The notes under the pieces were generated by a model that searched no databases, had not been told where the DNA came from, and saw only the letters and a list, made by a program, of their open reading frames with translations. Positions 1 through 6,739 of a stretch of 22,415 nt of DNA are shown here, piece by piece (position 1 is the first letter of the stretch; each line of letters begins with the position of its first letter). The translations under genes were made by a program, and so were the position numbers. Where the stretch lies: NCBI GenBank assembly GCA_034437315.1, contig DAOTUC010000314.1, positions 1 to 22,415 of the forward strand, in the 5' to 3' direction. The DNA comes from DSAR01 sp034437315 (GTDB taxonomy: Bacteria; Chloroflexota; Anaerolineae; B4-G1).

Positions 1-83
1 ATTGAAAAAAGTGGAGGATGCGCCAGGGCGTGATCGAGGCGCAACGCGGCGAGCGTCAATCTAAAAAGCCGAAGGGAACAGAC

Positions 84-112
84 TTGACAACCCTTTAGGG
101 CAAGGCTACAAT
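84..112 (+). promoter_or_regulatory. sigma70-type promoter for the LysM-cohesin gene
   Basis: TTGACA at 84-89, a 17-bp spacer and TACAAT at 107-112 form a near-consensus housekeeping promoter reading rightwards. The expected transcript would start near 119 and carry a leader of about 210 nt before the first gene. That leader includes one copy of an 85-bp repeat. The 83 bases before the promoter hold only short open frames and may be the tail of an upstream gene; nothing there can be assigned. Confidence 0.75.
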
Positions 113-192
113 ACAAGTAATTGCCGGAGGGGGAAAGGCGTCAATGGTCGTTGCAGGTCGCCTGGAGGCTGTTTTAAAAGCTGGTGAAGGGG

Positions 193-277
193 GTCTTAAA
201 TAATTGCTCTAGCCGCCGTCCCAGGGGCGTTAATCGGCCCGAGGACGGGCCTCTGAGCGGATTTTTTAATAGTCTCT
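193..277 (+). repeat. 85-bp dispersed repeat, copy A
   Basis: This 85-bp non-coding element has a second copy at 10115-10199 in opposite orientation, matching at 79 of 85 positions with no gaps. Its ends are imperfect inverted repeats (TTAAATAATT near the left end, AATTTTTTAA near the right). It contains a perfect GC hairpin, GGCCCG-AGGA-CGGGCC, at about 237-252. The shape suggests a MITE-like mobile element or a conserved structured RNA segment. Here it lies in the leader between the promoter at 84-112 and the start codon at 333. Confidence 0.8.
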
Positions 278-332
278 GAACCTTATGCAGGATCGATGGC
301 CGATTCAAACCGATTCAAAAGGAGGGGGAGAT

Positions 333-1340
333 ATGAAAAAAGATAGAATGGTGGTGCGCTCCTGGATAGCAGGGCTCGTTTTACTGGCGCTCGTTTTAGG
401 GATGCCTGTGGGACAGGGCCTCGCCCAGGGCGCGGTGGTGCGATTCGATCCGGACGACGGGTCGGTCGACGTGGGAGAAACGGTGGCAGTGAACGTGCAT
501 ATTGAGGACGTGAGCGATCTTTACGGCTTCGATTTACAGATCTCTTTCGATCCGGCGGTGCTGGAGGTCGTGGACGCCGACTCGGGGAAAGACGGCGTGC
601 AAATTCAACCCGGCGATTTCATCAGCCCAGATTTTCCGGCGCAGAACGCAGTCGATCAGGCCAACGGCGTGATCAAATTTACTATTACCCAGGCGGCTCC
701 CAGCCAGCCTGCCAGTGGAAGCGGAACGCTGGCGACGATTACGTTCAAAGGAAAAGCGGAGGGGAATACGTCCATTCACTTCGATAGCGCCATGTTTTCA
801 AATCAGGATGGCGGGGCGATCACCGTCAGCGCCGAGGACGGCAGTCTGACGGTTGGCGCAGGCGCGACGCCAGAACCGACCGAGACGCCCGACCCTGACG
901 AAACCCCCACGCCCACCAATACGCCCGGCCCCACCGCGACGCCCGGCCCGACGCCTGTCCCCGGCGCCATCTTGGGCTACCACACGGTCAAATCCGGGGA
1001 GACGTTGTTCTGCATCGCCCGCGCCTATGGCGTCGATCCCTACGCGATTGCCCGCGAGAACGGCATCCTCAACCCCAACCTCATTCGACCGGGCCACGTG
1101 TTGAAGATTCCGGACGCCCCGCATACCCTGCCGACCGGCCCGGTCTGTGAACGGCAATTTGACATCGACGACGAGCCGACGCTGCCTGAAGCATGCCGCT
1201 GGCATCACACGGTCGTCCGGGGCGAAAATCTGTACCGGATTTCGTTGAGATACGGGGTCAATATGTGGTCCATCGTGAACGCCAACAGCATCGCAAATCC
1301 CAACTTGATCTACGCCGGGCAGGTGCTCTGCATCCCCTAG
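333..1340 (+). CDS. secreted cohesin-domain protein with two C-terminal LysM domains
   Basis: This 335-residue exported protein probably displays a cohesin module on the cell wall. The start at 333 is chosen because GGAGGGGG lies just upstream and a signal peptide follows at once (residues 1 to about 32, ending GQGLAQ); an upstream in-frame ATG at 285 has no such support. Residues about 33-175 are a cohesin-like beta-sandwich with VSDLYGFDL, FDPAVLEVVD and GVQIQPGDF. A Pro/Thr-rich linker of TPGP-type repeats (about 178-210) leads to two LysM domains (about 216-262 and 290-335), each with the SGETL/RGENL, NPNLI and GxVLxIP pattern, and each containing cysteine. LysM domains bind N-acetylglucosamine polymers such as peptidoglycan. 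There is no dockerin, so it would be an anchoring partner. It converges with an operon encoding three dockerin proteins. The domain calls are firm; the docking role is inferred. Confidence 0.88.
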   Translation: MKKDRMVVRSWIAGLVLLALVLGMPVGQGLAQGAVVRFDPDDGSVDVGETVAVNVHIEDVSDLYGFDLQISFDPAVLEVVDADSGKDGVQIQPGDFISPDFPAQNAVDQANGVIKFTITQAAPSQPASGSGTLATITFKGKAEGNTSIHFDSAMFSNQDGGAITVSAEDGSLTVGAGATPEPTETPDPDETPTPTNTPGPTATPGPTPVPGAILGYHTVKSGETLFCIARAYGVDPYAIARENGILNPNLIRPGHVLKIPDAPHTLPTGPVCERQFDIDDEPTLPEACRWHHTVVRGENLYRISLRYGVNMWSIVNANSIANPNLIYAGQVLCIP

Positions 1341-1348
1341 CGAGATAG

Positions 1349-1384
1349 AGGGACAAAGGGAGGACAAGGGACGACAAAGGGACA
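1349..1384. repeat. degenerate GGGACAA-type purine repeat
   Basis: Just after the stop codon of the LysM-cohesin gene the plus strand is almost entirely purine plus C, with GGGACAAA, GGGAGGACAA, GGGACGACAAA and GGGACA following one another. The unit length varies (8 to 11), so this is a degenerate short repeat rather than a clean tandem array. Confidence 0.45.
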
Positions 1385-1408
1385 GAGCGCAATTCGAGGC
1401 GCAACGTC

Positions 1409-1447
1409 AACCGCGCCGCTTCCAGAATAGGAAGCGGCGCGGTTTTT
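1409..1447 (+). terminator. rho-independent terminator
   Basis: A perfect 13-bp GC-rich stem (CCGCGCCGCTTCC at 1411-1423 with its complement at 1430-1442), extended by two A:T pairs, encloses a 6-nt loop and is followed by TTTTT. It ends transcription of the LysM-cohesin gene. On the opposite strand there is no T-run after the stem, so it is not an obvious terminator for the converging operon. The rest of 1448-1599 holds no recognisable feature. Confidence 0.9.
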
Positions 1448-1599
1448 CGTCACACACCCCAACCTGGACGTGCCAGAGCCAAAAAGGAGCCATTGGCCGC
1501 CAAATTCTCGCTCGACGTACAAGAATTCTATCGGTTAGGGCCGTATGAGCATCCGAACGCACGTATAGACGCGCGCCGGGAGAACGGGCGTTGAAGCGC

Positions 1600-3294
1600 C
1601 TATTGCCAATCGGTGACCGGACCGCACGCGCCGTAGTTGCCGGCGATGATCACCAGATCGTAGATGTTGACCACACCATCTCCGTTGACGTCGACGCAGG
1701 GCGGGGACGGGTTTTGAGACCCATGACGTGATCCCACCAGGCTGAGGTCCAGGATGGTGATACAATTATCCCCATCCACATCTCCGCCGGGCAACTTGAT
1801 CCGGCCGGTGTACCCCTGGGGATCGCTCTTTTGAGCGCTCAGATAGCAAGCGTGTCTGGCTTCCAGGCAGCGGAAGGTCTTGCTAGAGACGATGCTAAAT
1901 TGCCCCAGATCGTTGGTCGTGGTTTTTAGAGCGTCGCTTTCGTCCTCGTTCTCGATGGGGCAGGGCGATTCGGACAGAAAGACGTCAATGCCGGTGTAAT
2001 CCTGTCGCCCCTGGAGCCAGATCGTGCCGTAGATCGCGGCGCTGGCGCAATCCTGGATTTTGTCCCATACGTCCTCTCGCATCGCGGGGATTTCGCTTCT
2101 CAGATGATCCCCTGGAGAGAGAGACGCGCTCCGACACGTCACGTCGGATCGGGGCGCGATACGGGGCAACGTCTGCTCACAGTAAGCCCCGCTGCCGCGC
2201 GGGTCAAGCCCCTTCTGGCTGAACTTCCAGGCCATCAGCGCGTCGCCCGCCTCTATCATCGCCGTCGATGGTTCAGCGTCGCTCAGGCCCAGGTATTCAC
2301 AATTGCCGTAGCAGCCGATGTAACCCAGCCCCATTGAGCCTCGGTTGTAACCATCGTATGCGCCGATGACGTCGTCGCCGCCGGCCCGTCCCTCGTAGAT
2401 ATTGCCCTGGGGGTCGATAAGATAGTGGTAGCCGGCGTCGCCCCAGCCCCGGGTATTGGCGTGGTAGTTCCAGATCGCGCGCACGACCTTGGCCCAATCG
2501 CTGGCGGCGTTAGACGTGGCGGTGTGGTTGATGATGACGTGAGTGACTGACGCATACTTAGGCGTCCACCGTGGACTGGATGCGCCGTCGGGGCATCCCC
2601 AGTCTGTGCGCGAGATGACGGGCGGCCGGGCGCAGACGTCCGACGCGCTTGCAGCGACGGCGCCGCTCTCCGCTTTTTCGGCGGCGAACCGCTCGCTCGG
2701 CCCACGGCTGGCGTCGTTGAAGTAAAGCGTCAGGTGTTGCAGGATAGGAGATGCGCCGTCTGGCGCGGCCTGGAGGGTGATCTTGAACTGGACGTACACG
2801 TCGGCCCGGTCAATCCATAGCAGCGCGCCGCTGTATTCCCCCTCCGCCGTGGGATAGTGTTCGACCGGCACGGGCAGCCAGTCGGCCCACGCCTCGTTTT
2901 CATCGCCCAGGCGAGCTTCGATGGCGACCGTCGCCCCCTCCGGGATGTCGGCTAACCAACTCGCGGCGATGTCGGTGGTGTAGGTCAGCGGAGATTGGAT
3001 CGCGGCGGAACGATAAGCCCCCTCGCTCGTCTGCGCTGCCAGGGTCAAGCCGCCAGGCGCGATCTCGATCCCTTCGGTGGATCCGGCTTGCCGAAAATAG
3101 GCCGCATCAAGCGTCGTTTTCTGCATGACGACGCTCGATGCGCCATCGGCCGAGGCGAAGACTCGGGACTCGAAATCCGGCTGATCGTCGAATGTCTGGG
3201 CGCCGATCGGATATTGGCGCAGGGCGATCAATCCTATCGCCAAAGACAGCGCGAGGAGTATCTGAGCGCCTGTGATGCTCGATTTAAATTTCAT
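1600..3294 (-). CDS. secreted PGRP (amidase_2 fold) protein with C-terminal dockerin; zinc site degenerate
   Basis: Last gene of the minus-strand operon, about 564 residues. AAGGAAGG precedes two adjacent possible starts, GTG 3297 and ATG 3294; the ATG has better spacing. A signal peptide (about 1-34) and a beta-rich region (about 100-195) lead to a peptidoglycan recognition protein domain (about 222-418), recognised by VISRTDWGC, HVIINHTA, GYHYLIDPQGNIYEGRAGG and SPGDHL. The family binds or cleaves muramoyl-peptide stems. The first zinc His (about 257) and the Tyr (about 289) are present, but the expected second His is Arg (APRSDV) and the expected Cys before PGD is Ser (SLSPGD), so amidase activity is doubtful. 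A small beta domain (about 420-503) and a two-repeat dockerin (DVDGD...LDL and DVNGD...YDL) end the protein in PVTDWQ. It probably docks onto a cohesin encoded nearby. Confidence 0.85.
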   Translation of the reverse strand: MKFKSSITGAQILLALSLAIGLIALRQYPIGAQTFDDQPDFESRVFASADGASSVVMQKTTLDAAYFRQAGSTEGIEIAPGGLTLAAQTSEGAYRSAAIQSPLTYTTDIAASWLADIPEGATVAIEARLGDENEAWADWLPVPVEHYPTAEGEYSGALLWIDRADVYVQFKITLQAAPDGASPILQHLTLYFNDASRGPSERFAAEKAESGAVAASASDVCARPPVISRTDWGCPDGASSPRWTPKYASVTHVIINHTATSNAASDWAKVVRAIWNYHANTRGWGDAGYHYLIDPQGNIYEGRAGGDDVIGAYDGYNRGSMGLGYIGCYGNCEYLGLSDAEPSTAMIEAGDALMAWKFSQKGLDPRGSGAYCEQTLPRIAPRSDVTCRSASLSPGDHLRSEIPAMREDVWDKIQDCASAAIYGTIWLQGRQDYTGIDVFLSESPCPIENEDESDALKTTTNDLGQFSIVSSKTFRCLEARHACYLSAQKSDPQGYTGRIKLPGGDVDGDNCITILDLSLVGSRHGSQNPSPPCVDVNGDGVVNIYDLVIIAGNYGACGPVTDWQ

Positions 3295-3343
3295 CACCTC
3301 ACCTTCCTTTGCGATTTTACGTGTGCAAATCTGACGAGTTTTC

Positions 3344-4423
3344 TTATTGCCAATCCTCCACCGGCCCGTTGAGGTTCAGGTTGCCGGCCGTGATGACCAG
3401 GTCGTAGATGTCCACCGTCCCATCCCCGTTGACGTCTGCGGTCTCGTCGTCGCTGTTGTAACGGGCGGCGATGAAGGCCAGATCGAAGATATTGATTTTG
3501 TCGTCCTCGGTCGCGTCCCCGCCGGGCAGCGTGATGACGCCCAAATCTTCATCCGTGGTGAAACCGCCGCTCGGACAGTATTGACCGACGAGATAGCCTT
3601 TTTGAACGGCCTGCAAGCATTTGTAGGGCAATTCGTAGGGGGCGGGTGGTTCGTAGAGCAACAGGCTGAAGTCCCCAGTTGCGTTGGTCGTGGTATAAGG
3701 GACGCCGGGGATAGGGGATTCCAGGGTGATGTTGGAGGCTGTGATATCTGTTTGCTCTGTCACGACGAAGATGTAGGTCCCCTCGTGGACGTTGCGCCCT
3801 TGTAACAGCACGCGACCGCTGATCGTGGGCGCATCGCTGGGGGGCGGTTCCTCGGAGCAGGCGACCGTTCCGCCGCTGACAGCGTGCGAGATGACCCCGC
3901 CGTCAGGATAACTGCCTAACTTGCTCATCGTAAAGGTCACCGCCGATTCTCCCTCGGCGATACACGCCCACGTCACGAGCGCTGCCGTCTCGGTTCCAGA
4001 AAAAGGCGGGGCCGGGCTGCGCAACGTGGCCTGGAAGTCGATGTCGCCGGTATCCGTGTAGGCGACGTTTCGGCCCACGTAATAATCCTCGCCCGCGCCG
4101 GTGAAGAGTGGGCCGACCGCGATCTGCACGCCGGGGGTCGTCCCCGGCTCCCTATCGATTGGTTGCACGACGTTGGGATCGTATTCGATGGTGAACTCGA
4201 CGCCGTACAAATCACTGACGCCGATCACTTCGATCTCCTGGGTGTTCGTCATTCCGACGCCAGCGATCGTCAAGACGTCCGGCGTCATTTGGAGCGTTGG
4301 GTCGCTCGCTCCCTGGGCCAGCACGAGTCGCTCGGTCGCGACTAGCACGCCTGCCAGCAGCGTGACAGCTAGAAAGCCGGCCAGCGCTAAACGGATCATT
4401 TTTGTTTTTATGCTATTCATCAT
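3344..4423 (-). CDS. secreted cohesin-dockerin protein (adaptor-like)
   Basis: Third gene of the operon, about 359 residues. The start is 4423 or 4420 (two consecutive ATGs); GAGG lies 3 to 6 nt upstream, and an in-frame GTG at 4432 is too early for that site. After a signal peptide (about 1-37, ending LVLAQ) comes a cohesin-like domain (about 40-190) with VSDLYGVEF, YDPNVVQ, GVQIAVGPLF and RSPAPPFSG. A beta domain starting SGRVLLQGR (about 200-297) precedes a dockerin with two calcium-loop repeats: a weaker first loop (DATEDDKINIFD) and a canonical second (DVNGDGTVDIYD). The end, GPVEDWQ, closely matches the PGRP protein's tail. Having both a cohesin and a dockerin, it could join an anchored cohesin to another dockerin protein, or form chains. 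It lies about 10 nt after the lipoprotein gene and about 50 nt before the PGRP gene. Binding partners are inferred. Confidence 0.85.
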   Translation of the reverse strand: MMNSIKTKMIRLALAGFLAVTLLAGVLVATERLVLAQGASDPTLQMTPDVLTIAGVGMTNTQEIEVIGVSDLYGVEFTIEYDPNVVQPIDREPGTTPGVQIAVGPLFTGAGEDYYVGRNVAYTDTGDIDFQATLRSPAPPFSGTETAALVTWACIAEGESAVTFTMSKLGSYPDGGVISHAVSGGTVACSEEPPPSDAPTISGRVLLQGRNVHEGTYIFVVTEQTDITASNITLESPIPGVPYTTTNATGDFSLLLYEPPAPYELPYKCLQAVQKGYLVGQYCPSGGFTTDEDLGVITLPGGDATEDDKINIFDLAFIAARYNSDDETADVNGDGTVDIYDLVITAGNLNLNGPVEDWQ

Positions 4424-4432
4424 AAACCTCAC

Positions 4433-5014
4433 TTATTTTACCTCAATTTCTCCATCCGTGGTCGAAACAGCGATCGCTTGCCCATCTTTATCAGATAGCA
4501 GCGCCTGCTCCACAACCAGGGATGTGGCTCCCAATTCGACGCCCCGGAAGTGGATGGCGGCTACTACGCCGCTCCCGGCGACCGGTTCGCGAGGGGCTAT
4601 TTGGGTGACGGCGTACTCAATGACACCATGTTCATTATCGACCCGGTGAGCGGCGACAAAATCGGCCGGGGGAAACTCCCCGGGTACGATTTGAACGCCG
4701 GCCTCTTCCGGGTTAGCGTCTTCGACCTGGACATGGTCCGGGTCGAAGGTCACACGAATGTGCAGGCCGTATAAGTCAGCGATGTTATCCAGGCGAATCT
4801 CGACGATGCCGGTTTGCCCGATCTGCACATCCTCTGTCACGACCGGGTAAAGGACCGTTTCGGTGGGCGCGTGATGCACAGCGGTCGCTGCTGTTTTTCC
4901 GGGCGTGACCGTCGCCGCCTCTGCCATTTGAGCATCGGGAGGCGGGTTGGCGCTACAGGCGACCGCTGCGCATAACAGGCCAAGGTATAGGACGCTTGAT
5001 AGTTGTTTAATCAT
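4433..5014 (-). CDS. cohesin-domain lipoprotein
   Basis: Second gene of the operon, 193 residues. The N-terminus is a lipoprotein signal with a lipobox ending AAVAC (Cys 20), which would tether the protein to the outer face of the cytoplasmic membrane. The rest, from about residue 50, is a single cohesin-like domain with IADLYGLHI, FDPDHVQVED, GVQIVPGEF, GVIEYAVTQIAP and a final TDGEIEVK strand. It has no dockerin and no linker. Its cohesin resembles that of the LysM protein (PGDF/PGEF and QAAP/QIAP motifs) more than those of the two dockerin-bearing proteins. The ATG at 5014 lies 24 nt after the upstream stop and has no strong Shine-Dalgarno, so translation may be coupled. A role as membrane-anchored docking site is inferred. 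Confidence 0.82.
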   Translation of the reverse strand: MIKQLSSVLYLGLLCAAVACSANPPPDAQMAEAATVTPGKTAATAVHHAPTETVLYPVVTEDVQIGQTGIVEIRLDNIADLYGLHIRVTFDPDHVQVEDANPEEAGVQIVPGEFPPADFVAAHRVDNEHGVIEYAVTQIAPREPVAGSGVVAAIHFRGVELGATSLVVEQALLSDKDGQAIAVSTTDGEIEVK

Positions 5015-5038
5015 ACGCTTGTAGATGTAGGCGATGGC

Positions 5039-6316
5039 CTACTCGGCCCAGCTTGTCGGCTCGCACAGGCCGAAATTGGCCGCCGTCATTGACAGATCCA
5101 GGATGTCCACCTGACCGTCGCCATTGACGTCGGCGCTGAGATCCGTACCCCGATACCGCGCGGCGATGTAGACCAGATCGAAGATATTGATGCAGCCATC
5201 CCCGGTGATCTCGCCGCCCCGCAACATAGTCGTGTCCAGATCAATCGTCTCGCCGGGCGATACCGAGATGGTCATTTGACTGTTCAGGTATTTTGCCAGA
5301 GAGGCCCTGATTGTCAAGCTGCCCTGGGCAAACAGGGTGAAGCCGCCTTGCGCGTCGGTCGTGACACACGCGCCGGGCGGATCAAGGATGAAACCATCCC
5401 CATCGTCGCTGACGCACACTTGAATGCCGCTATGGTCGGTCCGTCCCTGCGCGTGGGCGACGCCGTTGATCTCCCCCACCGGCACGACTGACGTGGTTCC
5501 GCCCTCGGTCGCGCCGGGGACCTCGAAACCGGAAGTGTCGGAAAGTTTGAGATGGGGGAAGGTCAGGTCGCCATCGCCAGCCTCAAGCGTTTCCCAGGTG
5601 ATGCGAGCCAGCACACCATCCACCAACACGGGGGCCGGCGAACGCCGCGTGACGCCGAAGATGACGAGCCCGGCGGCGTTGTCGACCTGGTTGATCCCCA
5701 CGCTATACTGGTCGGCGGTGAACAGCGGGCCCAGCGCGATCTGGACGCCGTCGGCTGAGGGGTCCGCGTCCACGACTTGCAACAGCGTGGGATCGAACGT
5801 CATCTCGAACTCGACGCCGTACAAGTTGTCCGCATCCATCGCGGCGAGTCGCACCTCGGTCTCGCCGGTTCCCCCTTCCGGGAGTTGTAGATCGACCGGA
5901 TCGACGTACACCGTCGGCAGGTCCTGAGGGGCGTTGTCGATGGTGAAGACGCGGGTCAGGGTCAGGGATTCAGTGATCGTGTTGTAGATTTTGACCGCCA
6001 GCGTGTGCGCGCCGTCGGGGTAAAGGGTGGAGTCAGTCTGCCAGTGGAAACTATCGGGGGCGGGATCCCCATACGTGGCGTCTCCCTCCAAGGCGTCGTC
6101 CATCCAAATTTCCACCCGGTCGATCCCGTTGACGTCATCGGCGGCCTGCCCTTCGACAATGAGGTCTCCGCTGACGACGGCGCCTTCCGCCGGGCTGTCG
6201 ATGGCGCCTGTGATTGTGGCGCTCTGGGCCAGCGCCGGGCCGCCCGAGAAAAGCAGCGTCAAAATCAGGATAGAGGAAAGCATCACTAAATGGGCTTTTA
6301 TGGGTTGCGTATGCAT
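5039..6316 (-). CDS. secreted Ig-like/cohesin/dockerin protein (adaptor-like)
   Basis: First gene of the operon, 425 residues. AGGAGG at 6325-6330 (minus strand) with 8-nt spacing fixes the start. Order: signal peptide 1-31 (ends ALAQ); bacterial Ig-like domain about 34-128 (ITGAIDSPAEGAVVSG, VEIWMDD, DGAHTLAVKIYN); cohesin about 136-278 (DNLYGVEF, FDPTLLQVVD, GVQIALGPLF, RRSPAPV); beta domain about 282-365 starting INGVAHAQGR; dockerin about 366-425. The first dockerin loop begins with Glu instead of Asp (EITGDGCINIFD); the second is canonical (DVNGDGQVDILD). The layout matches the third gene of the operon with an Ig module added in front. Cohesins bind dockerins through calcium-dependent contacts in known cellulosomes; whether this pair does so is untested. 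Confidence 0.86.
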   Translation of the reverse strand: MHTQPIKAHLVMLSSILILTLLFSGGPALAQSATITGAIDSPAEGAVVSGDLIVEGQAADDVNGIDRVEIWMDDALEGDATYGDPAPDSFHWQTDSTLYPDGAHTLAVKIYNTITESLTLTRVFTIDNAPQDLPTVYVDPVDLQLPEGGTGETEVRLAAMDADNLYGVEFEMTFDPTLLQVVDADPSADGVQIALGPLFTADQYSVGINQVDNAAGLVIFGVTRRSPAPVLVDGVLARITWETLEAGDGDLTFPHLKLSDTSGFEVPGATEGGTTSVVPVGEINGVAHAQGRTDHSGIQVCVSDDGDGFILDPPGACVTTDAQGGFTLFAQGSLTIRASLAKYLNSQMTISVSPGETIDLDTTMLRGGEITGDGCINIFDLVYIAARYRGTDLSADVNGDGQVDILDLSMTAANFGLCEPTSWAE

Positions 6317-6561
6317 AAGATAAACCTCCTAATTTTTATTGGTGTATTAGTTAGAAGCGATTTTCTTCAATTGGACATACGTGAGTAGATTAACCGTTCA
6401 TATCCTACCTCCTTATTTCTTTCACGCCTCACGGAGGTCATATCGCCTGGCAAGGCTAATGGCATCAACATATCGTTAGCTTATCATACTTTCCACTTTT
6501 ATGGCGTTACCTTTACGTTACGATTGAGTTATTACGTCTTAATAGTGCCTGGGTACTATAT

Positions 6562-6590
6562 CGAACACTCTGGACGCGCGCGGGGCTTTA
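6562..6590. repeat. 29-bp direct repeat, copy 1
   Basis: The segment begins CGAACACTCTGG, continues through alternating GC and ends CGGGGCTTTA. It is repeated without a mismatch 61 bp downstream. This copy is followed by a poor -10 match. Confidence 0.85.
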
Positions 6591-6622
6591 GCATCAAACC
6601 CTTACTTATACGCAAGCGATGC

Positions 6623-6651
6623 CGAACACTCTGGACGCGCGCGGGGCTTTA
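6623..6651. repeat. 29-bp direct repeat, copy 2
   Basis: Exact second copy of the segment at 6562-6590. This copy lies immediately before an extended -10 box and supplies the likely -35 region of the CAP-gene promoter. Confidence 0.85.
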
Positions 6652-6659
6652 TGCTACAA
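6632..6659 (+). promoter_or_regulatory. probable promoter of the CAP-domain gene
   Basis: TGGACG (6632-6637, four of six matches to TTGACA) stands 16 bp before TACAAT (6654-6659), which is preceded by TG at the extended -10 position. The leader to the ATG at 6740 would be about 75 nt. The -35 part lies inside the 29-bp repeat, so the duplication could have created or multiplied a regulatory site. Confidence 0.5.
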
Positions 6660-6739
6660 TAGCGCTGGCGCGTAATTTGCTATGGGATTTGTTAAAGAGG
6701 CGACCGCGCCGCAGTGCTTTCCGATGGGAGAATCTTTTA

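Larger units (their letters stand above)
6317..6739. other. divergent intergenic region (423 bp)
   Basis: This gap separates the leftward cohesin/dockerin operon from the rightward CAP-domain gene. It is more AT-rich than its surroundings. On the minus strand it holds the strong AGGAGG of the first operon gene, and further upstream a second strong AAGGAGGT followed by a three-codon frame (ATG at 6401, stop at 6390-6392). On the plus strand it holds a duplicated 29-bp segment and a probable promoter. No confident promoter for the leftward operon was found; TTGATG with 17-bp spacing to CGATAT on the minus strand is a weak candidate. Confidence 0.6.

Noticed and set aside
18..98. 26-codon frame at the window start
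   Set aside because: The GGAGG touches the ATG with no spacing, the frame runs into the promoter, and the product has no recognisable feature. It could equally be the tail of an upstream gene.
119..332. Riboswitch in the long leader of the LysM-cohesin gene
   Set aside because: I could not match any known riboswitch core; the only clear structure is the 85-bp repeat, which also occurs elsewhere.
6524..6739. N-terminal extension of the CAP-domain protein
   Set aside because: The frame is open but has no ribosome site, includes the promoter and both 29-bp repeats, and would put the signal peptide in the middle of the protein.
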